Source: Gemmatimonadota bacterium
GTDB taxonomy: Bacteria; Gemmatimonadota; Gemmatimonadetes; Gemmatimonadales; GWC2-71-9
Assembly (NCBI GenBank): GCA_009692185.1
Contig: SHZT01000001.1
Coordinates: forward strand, 124,001-188,000
DNA length: 64,000 bases
Direction: 5' to 3'
Part shown: positions 44,607-54,825 of the stretch, piece by piece
Position numbering within the stretch: the first letter of the stretch is position 1
Layout of the letters: each line of letters starts with the position of its first letter
Notes under the pieces: generated by a model
Told to the model about the DNA's origin: nothing
The model's input: the letters and a program-made list of their open reading frames with translations, nothing else
Database searches by the model: none
Position numbers and translations under genes: made by a program

Positions 44607-45718
44607 GCGTGAAAGGCCCGGATGGCGTCCGACACGGTGTCGCAGGCGTCATCGGAGAGTTCCGGGTAAATCGGGAGGGACAGCACGTCCCGGGCCGCCT
44701 GCTCCGACACCGGAAACTGGCCGGCGCGATACCCCAGCGGCGCGAAGCACGGCTGGAGATGCAGCGGACCGGGGTAGTAGACCTTCGATCCGATGCCCTT
44801 CGCCTTGAGGTGCGCCTGGAGCTCGTCCCGCCGCGTCGTCCGGATCGTGTACTGGTGAAAGACGTGTTCGTTTCCCAGGGCCACCGGCGGCGCGGAAACC
44901 GCCTTCACTCCGGCCAGGCCTGCGTCATACCGACGAGCCCGGGACCGCCGGCCCTCGTTCCACGCCGCGAGGTGCGGCAGCTTCGCCCGCAGCACGGCCG
45001 CCTGAAGGGTATCGAGGCGGCTGTTGTAGCCCACCTCGTCGTGGGCGTATTCCTTGGCCCCGCCGTGCAGGCGGAGCCTCGCCAGCCGGGCGGCGAGCTT
45101 CTCGTCCTGGGTGACGATCATGCCCCCGTCCCCCCAGCCGCCGAGGTTCTTGCTGGGGAAAAACGAGAATGCACCCGTGGTTCCGAGCTCGCCCGCCATG
45201 CGCCACGTGCCGCTCACCTTCTGGCGAGCCCCGACGGCCTGGGCTGCATCTTCGATAACGGCAATGTTGCGCGATTTGCCGAGGGCCAGGAGCGGCTCCA
45301 TGGCCGCCATCTGGCCAAACAGGTGCACCGGGACGATCGCCCGGGTTCGCGGCGTCACCGCGGCCTCGACCGCACGCGGGTCCAGGTTGAACGTGCCCGG
45401 CTCGATGTCCACGAACACCGGAGTGCCCCCGGCATTGTGAATCGCTCCGGCGGTCGCGAAAAATGTGAAGGGCGTCGTGATGACCTGGTCGCCGGGCTTG
45501 AGATCCAGCGCGCGCGCCGACAACAGCAAGGCGTCCGTACCGCTGGCGCACGCAATCGCGAACCGCGCGTGGCAGAAAGCGGCCATGTCGGCCTCGAGCT
45601 TCGGGACCGCTCCCCCCATGATGAATTGCTGGCCCTCGACCACCTCGAGGAGAGCCGCCATCACTTCATCGCGAATGGTTTGGAACTGGGCTTTCAGGTC
45701 CAAAAGCGGGACGTTCAA
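44603..45718 (-). CDS. wbpE: DegT/DnrJ/EryC1 aminotransferase, WbpE-like
   Basis: A PLP-dependent aminotransferase that puts an amino group on C3 of the oxidised UDP-GlcNAcA. The 371-residue protein starts VPLLDLKAQFQTIRDEV. It shows ACASGTDALLLSARAL, VEDAAQAVGARQKV-like (IAVIEDAAQAVGAR) and the PLP Lys in SFFPSKNLGGWGDGG. The start is the TTG at 45718; no ATG is in frame nearby. It is preceded by 30 nt after wbpD. Confidence 0.88.
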   Translation of the reverse strand: MNVPLLDLKAQFQTIRDEVMAALLEVVEGQQFIMGGAVPKLEADMAAFCHARFAIACASGTDALLLSARALDLKPGDQVITTPFTFFATAGAIHNAGGTPVFVDIEPGTFNLDPRAVEAAVTPRTRAIVPVHLFGQMAAMEPLLALGKSRNIAVIEDAAQAVGARQKVSGTWRMAGELGTTGAFSFFPSKNLGGWGDGGMIVTQDEKLAARLARLRLHGGAKEYAHDEVGYNSRLDTLQAAVLRAKLPHLAAWNEGRRSRARRYDAGLAGVKAVSAPPVALGNEHVFHQYTIRTTRRDELQAHLKAKGIGSKVYYPGPLHLQPCFAPLGYRAGQFPVSEQAARDVLSLPIYPELSDDACDTVSDAIRAFHA

Positions 45719-45748
45719 AGGCAGTCCAAGTTCAAGTGAAGTCGAAAC

Positions 45749-46336
45749 TTAGGAACGTCCCGCCGGTCGGTCAACGGCAACCAGCACGGCGCCTTCTTCC
45801 CGGTACGTCAAGCCACAGCGCTCGCACTTTCCCGCTGCCCCGGAGACCTGGAGCCGCTCGCCGCACTGGCATGCCCAGCCGAGGCGCCGCGCCGGCACAC
45901 CCACCATCAACGCGAACGCCGGAACGTCGGTCGTGACCACGGCGCCCGCGCCAATGAAGGCGTATTCGCCGATCGTGGTGCCGCATACGATGGTCGCGTT
46001 GGCCCCGATGCTCACGCCGCGCCGGACGACTGTGGCCAGGTACTCGTTCTTGCGGGACACGTGGCTCCGCGGGTGCATGACGTTGGTGAACACGCACGAC
46101 GGTCCGCAGAACACGTCGTCCTCGAGCACGACACCCTCGTAGATCGACACGTTGTTCTGGATCTTGACGTTGTTGCCGATCTTCGTCCCCGGCATGACGA
46201 CGACGTTCTGTCCGAGGTTGCACCGCTCGCCGATCACGGCCCCGGGCATCACGTGCGAGAAATGCCAGATCTTGGTGCCCTTCCCGATCCGGGCGCCCTC
46301 GTCTACGTACGCGCTCTCATGCACGAAGTAATCCAA
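45749..46336 (-). CDS. wbpD: UDP-3-amino-GlcNAcA N-acetyltransferase, WbpD-like (left-handed beta-helix)
   Basis: Acetylates the new amino group to give UDP-GlcNAc3NAcA. The 195-residue protein is a hexapeptide-repeat acyltransferase (ARIGKGTKIWHFSHVMPGA, IGERCNLGQNVVVMPGT, VSIGANATIVCGTTIGEYA). It has an added C-terminal four-Cys zinc-ribbon-like tail (CQCGERL and CERCGLTY). It starts with a TTG at 46336, 7 nt after the murB stop. Confidence 0.88.
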   Translation of the reverse strand: MDYFVHESAYVDEGARIGKGTKIWHFSHVMPGAVIGERCNLGQNVVVMPGTKIGNNVKIQNNVSIYEGVVLEDDVFCGPSCVFTNVMHPRSHVSRKNEYLATVVRRGVSIGANATIVCGTTIGEYAFIGAGAVVTTDVPAFALMVGVPARRLGWACQCGERLQVSGAAGKCERCGLTYREEGAVLVAVDRPAGRS

Positions 46337-46343
46337 TGGCGGT

Positions 46344-47264
46344 TCAGCCCCCTTCCACGAACCCGATCAGTTTCACTTCCGGCTCGAGCACAACGCCGAA
46401 CCGGTCATGGACCCGTTCACGCACGGCATCCATCACGGCTCGCACATCGGCGGCGGTCGCCGCCCCGGTGTTCACGATGTAGTTGGCGTGCATGCGGGAC
46501 ACCTCTGCATCTCCGACCCGGAATCCCTTGAGATCGGCGGCGTCAATCAGGTGCCCCGCCGTCCGGTCTTCCGGATTGCGGAAGACGGACCCGCAGCACG
46601 GCTCGTCAAATGGCGTTCCGTCCTTGCGCTTCTTCAGGTAGAGCGACAGTTCCTGCTGCGTCTGCACCGGGTCTCCGGGCACAAGCTCCACGGTCGCACC
46701 AACCACGACCAGGCTATCGAGCCCGCTCGAACGATAGCGCCACCCGATCTCCGTACCCTTGAGACTCCGAAGCGCCCCGGTCGAGTCCACGACGTCCACC
46801 ACCCGCGTACACGAACTGAAGTCCTGCCCGTGGGCCCCGGCGTTCATGTACACACCGCCCCCGACCGTCCCCGGCACGCCAACCAATCGCTGGGCGCCTC
46901 CGTGACCGGCGGCGGCGCTCTTCCGCGCGAGTATCGGCGTGGGCAATCCGGCCCCCACCGACCACCGGGAACCCTCCGGTCCCTCGCGAGCGACCTGGTC
47001 GAGTCCTTTGCCGATCTTCAATACGATGCCGTCGAAACCGCGGTCGGCCACGAGCACGTTCGACCCCAAGCCAAGCACCAGCCAGTTCGTGCCGGACTCC
47101 GCCGCGAACCGGAGCGTCGCCGCGACATCGTCGGGCGCCCGCGGCAGGACCAGCGCCGTGGCCGGGCCGCCGATGCGATAGGTGGTGTGGCGGGACAGCG
47201 GCTCCCCGTAGCGAACCTCGCACGTAAGTCTGGCGGCGAGCGCACTCCGGAGAGCGGCGGTCAC
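46344..47264 (-). CDS. murB: UDP-N-acetylenolpyruvoylglucosamine reductase
   Basis: Reduces UDP-GlcNAc-enolpyruvate to UDP-MurNAc for peptidoglycan. The 306-residue protein shows the FAD-binding domain ([51 protein letters not shown]) and the catalytic Ser in [11 protein letters not shown]. The GTG at 47264 overlaps the carB stop (GTGA). The frame extends upstream over carB but reads as non-coding there. Its place between carB and wbpD ties cell-wall synthesis to the sugar cluster. Confidence 0.95.
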   Translation of the reverse strand: MTAALRSALAARLTCEVRYGEPLSRHTTYRIGGPATALVLPRAPDDVAATLRFAAESGTNWLVLGLGSNVLVADRGFDGIVLKIGKGLDQVAREGPEGSRWSVGAGLPTPILARKSAAAGHGGAQRLVGVPGTVGGGVYMNAGAHGQDFSSCTRVVDVVDSTGALRSLKGTEIGWRYRSSGLDSLVVVGATVELVPGDPVQTQQELSLYLKKRKDGTPFDEPCCGSVFRNPEDRTAGHLIDAADLKGFRVGDAEVSRMHANYIVNTGAATAADVRAVMDAVRERVHDRFGVVLEPEVKLIGFVEGG

Positions 47265-50200
47265 TTGCGACCCGGTGCCGGGCCAGGGCGTCCTGGCTGG
47301 GTCGCAGGCGTCCCGGGAACCGCGGCCTGCGCGTACCACTCCTGGAGGCAGCGCACGGTCCGAACCCGGGTGCGCAGGGCATCGATCGCGTCGCACGCCG
47401 CGTGCGCGGCCGACATGGTCGTGGTATACGGCACCCGATGCTGGAGCGCCGTCCGCCGGATGTGATAATCGTCGCGCGCGGTGATCTTGCCGAGCGGCGT
47501 GTTGATGAGCAAGTGCACCGCCCCGGAGACGATCAAGTCGGTCGCGTTGGGGCGCCCCTCCCACACCTTGAGCACCGACTCGACGGGGACGCCCCGGCTT
47601 GCCAGGTACTGGGCCGTGCCGCTGGTGGCCAGGATGCGGAAACCCATCTTGTGAAACCGCTGGACGATTGGCAACAAGGCCGGCTTGTCGTGATCATTGA
47701 CCGTAACGAACACCGACCCCTCGAGCGGCAGGGCGCCATCGGCCCCGATCTGCGCCTTGGCGTAGGCCATGCCGAACGTGTCGTCGATGCCCATGACCTC
47801 GCCCGTGGACTTCATTTCCGGGCCGAGCAGCGTGTCCACGTTGGGCAGCTTGGTGAATGGGAAGACCGCTTCCTTCACCGCGACATACGGCACCTGCGGG
47901 TCATCGGTCATGCCCAGGTCGCCGAGTGAATGGCCCACCATGACGGCGGCGGCCAGCCGCGGGAGCGAGACGCCCGTGGCTTTCGACACGAACGGAACCG
48001 TGCGGGAGCCCCGGGGATTCACCTCGAGGACGTAGACGACCCCGCTCTTCACGGCGTACTGCACGTTGATGAGCCCCACCACGCCCAGCGCGACCGCGAA
48101 GTCGCGGGTGTGACGCTTCATGGTTTCGACCACCGCGGCGTCGATAGCAAACGGCGGCAGGACGCAGGCGGAATCGCCCGAGTGAATGCCGGCCTCCTCG
48201 ATGTGCTGCATCACGCCGCCGATCACGCATCGCTTGCCATCGCACAGCGCATCGACGTCCACTTCCATGGCATCTTCGAGGAACCGGTCGATCAGCACGG
48301 GGTGTTCCGGCGCGACGCGCGCCGCCCGGTCGAAATAGTCGCGAAGCGACGGCTCGTCGTAGACGATCTTCATGGCCCGGCCGCCCAGCACGTACGAGGG
48401 CCGCACCAGGACGGGATACCCGATTCTGAGCGCGGCGGCGACCGCCTGCTCGACGCTGGTGGCGGTCCCGTTGGGTGGCTGTTCGACGCCGAGGTCCCGC
48501 GCCAGCTTCTCGAAACGGCGGCGGTCTTCGGCGACATCGATAGCCTCAGGCGACGTGCCAAGGATCTTTACGCCGGCCGCTTCCAGTCCCTTGGCCAGCT
48601 TCAGCGGGGTCTGCCCGCCCAGCTGGACAACGACGCCCTTCGGCTGTTCGAGCCGGACGATCTCCAGCACGTCCTCCAGCGTCAGGGGCTCGAAGTAGAG
48701 CTTGTCAGAAATATCGAAATCGGTGGAGACGGTTTCCGGGTTCGAGTTGATCATGATCGTGCGATACCCGAGGTCCCGCAGCGCGAGCCCCGCGCGCACA
48801 CAGCAGTAGTCAAACTCGACGCCCTGGCCGATCCGGTTCGGCCCCGAGCCCAGGATGATGATGCCGGCCTCTCCGAGGGGCTCCGATTCGTTTTCCTCGT
48901 CGTACGAGGAATAGAGGTAGGGCGTCTTCGACGGGAATTCCCCGGCGCAGGTATCCACCACCTTGTAGGCCGGGTGAATGCCCAGCGCCCACCGTTCCGC
49001 CCGGATGTCCGCTTCCTTTTTCCCCCGCAAGTCCGCCAGCTGACGATCGGAGAACCCCATGCGCTTCATGGACCGGAGTTGCGGGGCCCCGACGGCCGGC
49101 GCGGCCCGGAACTCGGCCTCCGCCGCGATCAGTTCGGCCAGCTGCTGGAGAAACCACGGGTCGATGTTCGTCAGCCCGTGGACCTCCTTCACGGACACGC
49201 CGGCGAGCATGGCGCGCTTGACCTGGAAGATCCGTTCGGGCATGGGCGTTCCCAGGGCCGCCCGAATCGTGTCGGCGTCGCCCGCCTCGAGGCGGTCGTC
49301 AACCGGCGTCTGGCCCACCGTCCACCCGGGACGGTCGATTTCCAGCGCGCGCAGGCCCTTCTGGAACGCCTCCTTGAAGGTCCGGCCGATGGCCATCGAC
49401 TCGCCGACGGACTTCATTTGCGTCGTGAGCCGCGCGTCGGCCTCGGGGAATTTCTCGAATGCGAACCGGGGACACTTGACCACGACGTAGTCCAGCACCG
49501 GCTCGAAGGACGCCGGCGTGGTCTTGGTAATGTCGTTGGGCAGTTCGTCCAGCCGGTAGCCGACCGCGAGCTTGGCGCCGATGCGCGCGATCGGGAAACC
49601 GGTTGCCTTGGATGCGAGCGCGGACGAGCGCGACACCCGCGGGTTCATTTCGATTACCAGCATTTCGCCGGTTTCCGGGTTCACCGCGAACTGGATGTTG
49701 CACCCTCCGGCGGCGACCCCGATTTCGCGAATGATGGCGATGGAGGCATCGCGCATCAGCTGGTACTCGCGGTCCGTCAGGGTCATGGCCGGGGCAACCG
49801 TGATCGAATCGCCGGTGTGTACGCCCATCGGGTCCAGGTTCTCGATGGAACAGACGATCACGACGTTGTCGAAACCGTCCCGCATGACCTCCAGCTCGAA
49901 CTCCTTCCACCCCAGCACCGACTGCTCCAGCAGGGTCGAATGCACCGGGGAAAGATCCAGCGCGCGTTCGATCAGGGCCTCGAGTTCCGCCCGGTTGTAC
50001 GCGATTCCACCTCCGGTGCCGCCCAAGGTAAACGAGGGCCGGGCGATGATCGGGTACTCGAGCGTCTCGACCGCCTTCAGGGCCTCCGCCACCGACTTCA
50101 CGACGACACCGGCCGGAGTCTTGAGGCCAATGCGTTCCATGGCCAGCGCGAATTCCCGGCGGTCTTCCGCCATCCGGATGGCCCGGGCGTCCGCCCCGAT

Positions 50201-50545
50201 CAGTTCCACGCCGTACTTGGCGAGCGTACCGTCCTCGGAAAGGGCCATCGCCACGTTGAGCGCGGTCTGCCCGCCCATGGTCGGGAGAAGCGCATCGGGC
50301 CGCTCGCGCTCGATGACGCGGGCCACCCACTCCGGCGTCACGGGCTCGATGTAGGTCCGATCCGCAATTTCCGGGTCGGTCATGATGGTCGCCGGATTGG
50401 AGTTGACCAGCACAACCTCGTAGCCCTCTTCCTTGAGCGCCTTCACGGCCTGAGTGCCGGAATAATCGAACTCGGCCCCTTGCCCGATGACGATCGGGCC
50501 CGAGCCGATGAGCAGAATCCGCTTGATATCAGTCCGCTTGGGCAC
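47261..50545 (-). CDS. carB: Carbamoyl phosphate synthase large subunit
   Basis: Makes carbamoyl phosphate for pyrimidine and arginine synthesis. The 1094-residue protein has two homologous halves, each with an ATP-grasp domain: the first with [21 protein letters not shown] and [16 protein letters not shown], the second with [20 protein letters not shown] and [13 protein letters not shown]-terminal MGS-like allosteric domain ends the protein. It starts with GTG and its last 17 nt of start region overlap the rmd-like gene. The small subunit carA is not seen in the window. Confidence 0.97.
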   Translation of the reverse strand: MPKRTDIKRILLIGSGPIVIGQGAEFDYSGTQAVKALKEEGYEVVLVNSNPATIMTDPEIADRTYIEPVTPEWVARVIERERPDALLPTMGGQTALNVAMALSEDGTLAKYGVELIGADARAIRMAEDRREFALAMERIGLKTPAGVVVKSVAEALKAVETLEYPIIARPSFTLGGTGGGIAYNRAELEALIERALDLSPVHSTLLEQSVLGWKEFELEVMRDGFDNVVIVCSIENLDPMGVHTGDSITVAPAMTLTDREYQLMRDASIAIIREIGVAAGGCNIQFAVNPETGEMLVIEMNPRVSRSSALASKATGFPIARIGAKLAVGYRLDELPNDITKTTPASFEPVLDYVVVKCPRFAFEKFPEADARLTTQMKSVGESMAIGRTFKEAFQKGLRALEIDRPGWTVGQTPVDDRLEAGDADTIRAALGTPMPERIFQVKRAMLAGVSVKEVHGLTNIDPWFLQQLAELIAAEAEFRAAPAVGAPQLRSMKRMGFSDRQLADLRGKKEADIRAERWALGIHPAYKVVDTCAGEFPSKTPYLYSSYDEENESEPLGEAGIIILGSGPNRIGQGVEFDYCCVRAGLALRDLGYRTIMINSNPETVSTDFDISDKLYFEPLTLEDVLEIVRLEQPKGVVVQLGGQTPLKLAKGLEAAGVKILGTSPEAIDVAEDRRRFEKLARDLGVEQPPNGTATSVEQAVAAALRIGYPVLVRPSYVLGGRAMKIVYDEPSLRDYFDRAARVAPEHPVLIDRFLEDAMEVDVDALCDGKRCVIGGVMQHIEEAGIHSGDSACVLPPFAIDAAVVETMKRHTRDFAVALGVVGLINVQYAVKSGVVYVLEVNPRGSRTVPFVSKATGVSLPRLAAAVMVGHSLGDLGMTDDPQVPYVAVKEAVFPFTKLPNVDTLLGPEMKSTGEVMGIDDTFGMAYAKAQIGADGALPLEGSVFVTVNDHDKPALLPIVQRFHKMGFRILATSGTAQYLASRGVPVESVLKVWEGRPNATDLIVSGAVHLLINTPLGKITARDDYHIRRTALQHRVPYTTTMSAAHAACDAIDALRTRVRTVRCLQEWYAQAAVPGTPATQPGRPGPAPGRK

Positions 50546-51446
50546 TCACCACCTCGGCCAATGTCTGTTCAAGCGTCTTCGCCGGCGCCCACCCGGTCGC
50601 GGCCCTGAGCCGGGCCGAATCACCCACCAGGTAGGGGATATCAGCCGCGCGCAGGAGCGCAGGGTCGGGCTCCGGTATGGCGCGGTGCCCAACCAGGTCA
50701 CACAGCATGTAGAACATTTCCTCCAGTGAGACCGGCCGGCCGGCCGCCACGTTGTAGGTCTCGCCCGGCTGGCCGCGGGTCAGGAGCAGCAGGTACGCCT
50801 CAATCACGTCATCGACGTGCAGGAACTCCCGCACGGGCGTCAGGTTGCCGACCCGAACGGCCGGCGCCTTCACCTTTTTCGCCAGGGCCAGGCGGGCCGC
50901 GAACGCCGGCACGACAAACCGTTGATCCTGCCCCGCGCCGGTATGGGCGAACGCGCGCGCGACCATGACCCGGAGCCCCGTCCGCCGGTGGACTTCGAGC
51001 ACGGCGATTTCCGCCGCCAACTTCGTCGCGGCATACGGCGAGCACGGGGCCGCCGGGTCCGTCTCGGTGCGCGGCACCGGAGGACCCGCTCCGTACACCT
51101 CGGCAGTGGAGGCCAGGAGGAACACCGGATTCCCTTCGACCAGGGCTTCGGCAAGCCGGGCAGTGGCCACCGTGTTGATTTCCCACGCCAACCCCGGGTC
51201 CCGGCGCGCTTCGTTCCCGGACGAGACCGCCGCGAGGTGCACCACCGCTTCCGGGCCGGTGCGCGCGGCATCGAACACCGACGCCGGCTGGGCCAGGTCC
51301 AGATCGACTTTCTGCGCCCTTGGGTCTACCGGGGCGAGTGTCCCCGAAGGGCGGACGGCGGCGATCACTTCGTGACCTCCATCCAGCAGGCGCGGCACCA
51401 GCCGGGAGCCGACGAAACCGTCAGCCCCCGTCACCAGGACCCTCAC
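50529..51446 (-). CDS. NAD-dependent epimerase/reductase, probable GDP-4-keto-6-deoxy-mannose reductase
   Basis: A 305-residue extended [16 protein letters not shown] (NAD loop), [19 protein letters not shown], the catalytic [14 protein letters not shown] and [11 protein letters not shown]. Its 4-nt overlap with gmd suggests it reduces GDP-4-keto-6-deoxymannose to GDP-D-rhamnose (Rmd). A fucose synthetase (Fcl) is less likely because the typical 3,5-epimerase residues are not obvious. It starts with a GTG at 51446 that overlaps the gmd stop. The name is partly by context. Confidence 0.82.
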   Translation of the reverse strand: MRVLVTGADGFVGSRLVPRLLDGGHEVIAAVRPSGTLAPVDPRAQKVDLDLAQPASVFDAARTGPEAVVHLAAVSSGNEARRDPGLAWEINTVATARLAEALVEGNPVFLLASTAEVYGAGPPVPRTETDPAAPCSPYAATKLAAEIAVLEVHRRTGLRVMVARAFAHTGAGQDQRFVVPAFAARLALAKKVKAPAVRVGNLTPVREFLHVDDVIEAYLLLLTRGQPGETYNVAAGRPVSLEEMFYMLCDLVGHRAIPEPDPALLRAADIPYLVGDSARLRAATGWAPAKTLEQTLAEVVSAQAD

Positions 51447-52408
51447 CGCTGATTCGCGAGGCGCTGGAGGTCCGCATCCACCATCATCCGAACCAGGTCC
51501 GCGAAGCCGACGGTCGTGGACCATCCCAGCTGCCGCTTCGCCTTCGACGGATCGGCGAGGAGCATGTCCACTTCGGCCGGCCGCACCAGGGCGGGATCCG
51601 TCTTGACGAACTCGCGCCAGTTGAGGCCCACGTGCCGGAAGGCGATCTCGAGAAATTCCTCGACGGCATGGGTCTCCCCGGTTCCGACGACGTAGTCGTC
51701 CGGTTCCTTCTGCTGGAGCATGCGCCACATGGCATCCACATAGTCGCCGGCAAACCCCCAGTCCCGGCAGGCCTTGGTATTGCCGAGCTTGAGGTCCTTC
51801 GCCAGGCCGAGCTTGATGCGGGCCACACCGTCTGAGATCCGCCGGGTAACGAACTCGAGCCCGCGGCGGGGCGATTCGTGATTGAACAGGATGCCGCTGA
51901 CCGCGAACATCCCGTACGACTCCCGGTAGTTCACCGTGATGTGGTGACCGTACACCTTGGCAACGCCGTATGGGGAGCGGGGGTGAAACGGCGTTGCCTC
52001 GTTCTGCGGGGAGTGTGCCACTTTCCCGAACATCTCCGACGAGCTGGCCTGGTAAAAGCGCGCCGTCGGGTGCGCCAGGCGCAGGGCCTCGAGCAGCCGC
52101 GTGACCCCGAGGGCCGTGAACTCGCCGGTCAGGACCGGCTGGGCCCAGCTGGTCGGCACGAAGCTCTGGGCGGCGAGGTTGTAGACCTCGTCCGGCTTCA
52201 CGTCCCGCACGACGGTCGTGAGGGAATGCTGGTCCAGCAGGTCGGCGGCCACGATGGTGAGCCGGTCAATCAGGTGGCCAATCCGCTCATAGGAGTCGTG
52301 CGACGTCCGGCGGACGACGCCGACGACGCGGTACCCCTTTGCCAGCAGGAACTCCGCCAGGTAGGAACCGTCTTGTCCGGTGACGCCGGTAATCAATGCC
52401 GTTGGCAT
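51443..52408 (-). CDS. gmd: GDP-mannose 4,6-dehydratase
   Basis: Converts GDP-mannose to GDP-4-keto-6-deoxymannose, precursor of D-rhamnose, fucose and other deoxysugars. The 321-residue protein starts TALITGVTGQDGSYLAEFLL. It shows the GMD signature RRTSHDSYERIGHL, the AQSFVPTSW segment, SSSEMFGKV and the catalytic YGVAKVYGHHITVNYRESY. The ATG at 52408 was chosen; the frame reads 21 codons further upstream without support. It is the first gene of the long supra-operon, divergent from rpmB. Confidence 0.95.
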   Translation of the reverse strand: MPTALITGVTGQDGSYLAEFLLAKGYRVVGVVRRTSHDSYERIGHLIDRLTIVAADLLDQHSLTTVVRDVKPDEVYNLAAQSFVPTSWAQPVLTGEFTALGVTRLLEALRLAHPTARFYQASSSEMFGKVAHSPQNEATPFHPRSPYGVAKVYGHHITVNYRESYGMFAVSGILFNHESPRRGLEFVTRRISDGVARIKLGLAKDLKLGNTKACRDWGFAGDYVDAMWRMLQQKEPDDYVVGTGETHAVEEFLEIAFRHVGLNWREFVKTDPALVRPAEVDMLLADPSKAKRQLGWSTTVGFADLVRMMVDADLQRLANQR

Positions 52409-52420
52409 GTAACCCTGCCC

Positions 52421-52449
52421 TTGAGAGGTGGCCGCCCTGCGGCTATCTT
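52421..52449 (+). promoter_or_regulatory. rpmB: Candidate rpmB promoter
   Basis: TTGAGA (52421-52426), a 17-nt spacer and TATCTT (52444-52449), about 56 nt before the rpmB ATG. It occupies the 96-nt divergent gap with gmd. No clear minus-strand promoter pair was recognised for gmd. Confidence 0.5.
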
Positions 52450-52504
52450 CTTGCCTCGATTGGAAATGCACACTTTCGACTTCACTAACTGAGTGTCAAC
52501 GACC

Positions 52505-52717
52505 ATGGCTCGAATCTGTGACGTGTGTGGCAAGAAGCCGAGCTTCGGCCACAATGTAAGCCACGCGAACAACAAGACGAATCGGCGCTGGTACCCCAAC
52601 CTGCAAACGGCTCGCGTCCTTACGGACGGCAAGATCCGCCGGATCCGGGCGTGTACCCAGTGCCTCAAGTCGAACCGCGTTCAAAAAGCCCCCCGCCGGA
52701 ACCCCGCCGCCGCCTGA
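52505..52717 (+). CDS. rpmB: 50S ribosomal protein bL28
   Basis: A 70-residue large-subunit protein. It shows [32 protein letters not shown] and a second pair, [12 protein letters not shown]. The two CxxC pairs make it the zinc-binding (C+) form. The ATG at 52505 starts MARICDVCG; the GTG at 52493 is less likely. Monocistronic, facing the alpha-operon terminator. There is no strong Shine-Dalgarno. Confidence 0.96.
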   Translation: MARICDVCGKKPSFGHNVSHANNKTNRRWYPNLQTARVLTDGKIRRIRACTQCLKSNRVQKAPRRNPAAA

Positions 52718-52722
52718 AGCGC

Positions 52723-52750
52723 AAAAAAAACGGGGACCCAAAGGTCCCCG
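52723..52750 (-). terminator. Intrinsic terminator of the rpmJ-rplQ operon
   Basis: On the minus strand the stem CGGGGACC/GGTCCCCG (8 bp, 4-nt loop TTTG) is followed by eight T residues (52730-52723). It lies 22 nt after the rplQ stop. The same hairpin follows rpmB on the plus strand but lacks a T-run there. Confidence 0.9.
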
Positions 52751-52772
52751 CTCTGTCAGCTTTCCCCAGCGT

Positions 52773-53129
52773 TCAGTCCGCAAGGAGCTCGATCCGGGCC
52801 AACTCGGCCCCGTCACCGACCCGGTGGCGGAGCTTGATGATCCGGGTGTAACCACCCGGCCGGCCCGCGAACCGCGGCCCAAGGACCTTGAACAGCTTCC
52901 CGCTCACTTCACGATCCTTGATTTTCCGCTCTACCAGCCGCCGCGCATGCAAGTCGCCGCGGCGCGCCAGCGTGATCAGCTTCTCGACGTAGGGCCGGAG
53001 TTCCTTGGCCTTGGCAACCGTCGTTTCGATCCGATCGTGCTCGAAGAGCGACGTGGCCATGTTGCGAAGCATGGCCCGGCGATGGGTGGACGTCCGGCTG
53101 AGCTGCCGGATGCTGGCACCGTGCCGCAT
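52773..53129 (-). CDS. rplQ: 50S ribosomal protein bL17
   Basis: A 118-residue protein starting MRHGASIRQLSRTSTHRRAM, with LFEHDRIETTVAKAKELRPY and a C-terminal ARIELLAD. Typical length. Its ATG shares a base with the rpoA stop (TAATG), and an intrinsic terminator follows. Confidence 0.97.
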   Translation of the reverse strand: MRHGASIRQLSRTSTHRRAMLRNMATSLFEHDRIETTVAKAKELRPYVEKLITLARRGDLHARRLVERKIKDREVSGKLFKVLGPRFAGRPGGYTRIIKLRHRVGDGAELARIELLAD

Positions 53130-54184
53130 TAGGCCTCTCCACCAACTTCGACGCCGCCGGCCGCAGCCGGAGGAGTCCCGGGGTTCGTGACCACGAGGTC
53201 GCCGTCCCGCTCATCGAATGCCATTCCGAAATTGAGCCCCTCGCGGCGCAGCAGGTCGGCGATTTCGCCCAGAGCCTTCTCGCCCACGTTCTTCACCCGC
53301 AGCAGTTCGTCTTCGGCATAGCGGACGAGGTCGCCCAGGGTGCTGATGTTGAAATTCTTGAGCGAATTGATGGACCGGACCGACAGGCCGCAGTCGTCGA
53401 TCGGCCGGGCCAGCAGGCCACGAAGGCGGGCGGAGTCCTTCTGGCCGGCGCCGTTTTCCCGGGGCGCGGGCGACACGTTGCCGAAGTCGGCGAAGTGCCG
53501 GAAGTGCTCCTGAAGCAGCGTGGCCGCGTAGGCCACCGCGTCTTCCGGCGTCAGCGTGCCGTTGGTTTCGACCGTCACGGTCAGCCGGTCGAAGTCGGTG
53601 CGCTGGCCAACGCGGGTCTCGGCAACGGTGAAGTTCGCACGCCTGACGGGGTTGTAGATCGCGTCGATGCGGACCAGGTCAACCGGCAAGGAACGATCAA
53701 CCGGGTGCTGGGACGCCTCGATGTAGCCCCGGCCACGGTTGACGTAGAGCTCGCCGTTGATTTCCCGGTTCTCCTGGAGGGTAAACAGCAGCTGCTCAGG
53801 GTGTACGACGCGAATGGCGCCGTGGAGTTCGATATCCCGCGCCAGGACCGGACCGGCCTTGGTGGCCTTGAGGCGGAGCACCACCTCGTTTTGGTCCTCT
53901 GCCAGGACCAGCGTCAGCGCCTTGAGCTGCTGGATGACCTGGTGGATGTCTTCGACCACCCCGGGGATCGTCTGGTGCTCATGCATGACGCCGTCCAGCC
54001 GGAAGGCCCAGACGGCCGCACCCGGCAGCGACGAAAGGAGCATGCGCCGCAGCGAATTGCCCAGCGTGTATCCATACCCCCGCTCCAGCGGCTGAAGACG
54101 GAACTCAGCCGCGAACGGGTTGTCGTCCCGCTTCGTCATTTCGACGAGGTGCGGGCGTACCAGTCCTGCGAGATCGACTTTCAT
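53129..54184 (-). CDS. rpoA: RNA polymerase alpha subunit
   Basis: Assembles the polymerase core and contacts activators and UP elements. The 351-residue protein has the N-terminal assembly domain (about 1-235; ERGYGYTLGNSLRRMLLSS) and the C-terminal DNA-binding domain (SINSLKNFNISTLGDLV, KNVGEKALGEIADLL). A short tail rich in Gly, Val and Pro follows. The ATG at 54184 starts MKVDLAGLVRPHL, 4 nt after the rpsD stop. Confidence 0.98.
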   Translation of the reverse strand: MKVDLAGLVRPHLVEMTKRDDNPFAAEFRLQPLERGYGYTLGNSLRRMLLSSLPGAAVWAFRLDGVMHEHQTIPGVVEDIHQVIQQLKALTLVLAEDQNEVVLRLKATKAGPVLARDIELHGAIRVVHPEQLLFTLQENREINGELYVNRGRGYIEASQHPVDRSLPVDLVRIDAIYNPVRRANFTVAETRVGQRTDFDRLTVTVETNGTLTPEDAVAYAATLLQEHFRHFADFGNVSPAPRENGAGQKDSARLRGLLARPIDDCGLSVRSINSLKNFNISTLGDLVRYAEDELLRVKNVGEKALGEIADLLRREGLNFGMAFDERDGDLVVTNPGTPPAAAGGVEVGGEA

Positions 54185-54188
54185 CAGG

Positions 54189-54824
54189 CTATTTCGAGTA
54201 GAGCTCCACAATGAGCTGCTCCTGCGCGACGATCGGAATTGTCTCGCGCGTTGGACGCTCGGTCACTTTCCCTACGACCTTTTCGGAATCCACGCTGATC
54301 CAGGACACCGGCGCCGCGCGGGACAGCGCTTCGAGCGCGGCCTTCACGATGACGAGGTCCTTGCTGGCCGGAACGAGCCCGATTTCATCCTGGGGCGCCA
54401 TGCGGAAAGACGGGATGTCGACCGTCTGGCCGTTGACCTGGATGTGGCGGTGCCGGACCAGCTGACGCGCCGCCTTGCGGCTGGGCGAGAAGCCCATGCG
54501 GAAGACGACGTTGTCCAGCCGGGTCTCCAGTGCCACCAGCAGGTTCTCGCCGGTCACGCCGGGCTCTTCCTTCACGCGATCGAAGATGTTCCGGAACTGC
54601 TTTTCCGTGAGCCCGTAGATACGCTTCACCTTCTGCTTTTCGCGAAGCTGCTTCGCGTATTCGGACACCTTGCGGCGGCGCCCCGTGTTCTGCCCGTGCT
54701 GGCCGGGTGCGTACTGCCGGCGCTCCACGGCGCATTTCTCGGTGAGGCAGCGCGACCCCTTGAGAAACAGCTTCGTGCCCTCTCGACGGCAAAGCCGGCA
54801 AGCCGGCCCGGTATAACGCGCCAT
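54189..54824 (-). CDS. rpsD: 30S ribosomal protein uS4
   Basis: A 211-residue primary 16S-binding protein: CRLCRREGTKLFLKGSRC (zinc-type Cys cluster), a central helical domain, and an S4 RNA-binding motif (LDNVVFRMGFSPSRKAARQL). Its usual second job is translational repression of the alpha operon in some bacteria, but no such site can be read here. It starts at the ATG at 54824, 1 nt after the rpsK stop. Confidence 0.97.
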   Translation of the reverse strand: MARYTGPACRLCRREGTKLFLKGSRCLTEKCAVERRQYAPGQHGQNTGRRRKVSEYAKQLREKQKVKRIYGLTEKQFRNIFDRVKEEPGVTGENLLVALETRLDNVVFRMGFSPSRKAARQLVRHRHIQVNGQTVDIPSFRMAPQDEIGLVPASKDLVIVKAALEALSRAAPVSWISVDSEKVVGKVTERPTRETIPIVAQEQLIVELYSK

Positions 54825-54825
54825 G

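Noticed and set aside
47930-50608. An 892-codon open frame antisense to carB
   Set aside because: High GC leaves stop-free frames opposite real genes; its translation is low-complexity, rich in Arg, Gly and His, and has no recognisable domain.
52494-52499. A perfect minus-strand TTGACA upstream of gmd
   Set aside because: No -10 hexamer is found 15-19 nt downstream on that strand, so it is not called as a gmd promoter.
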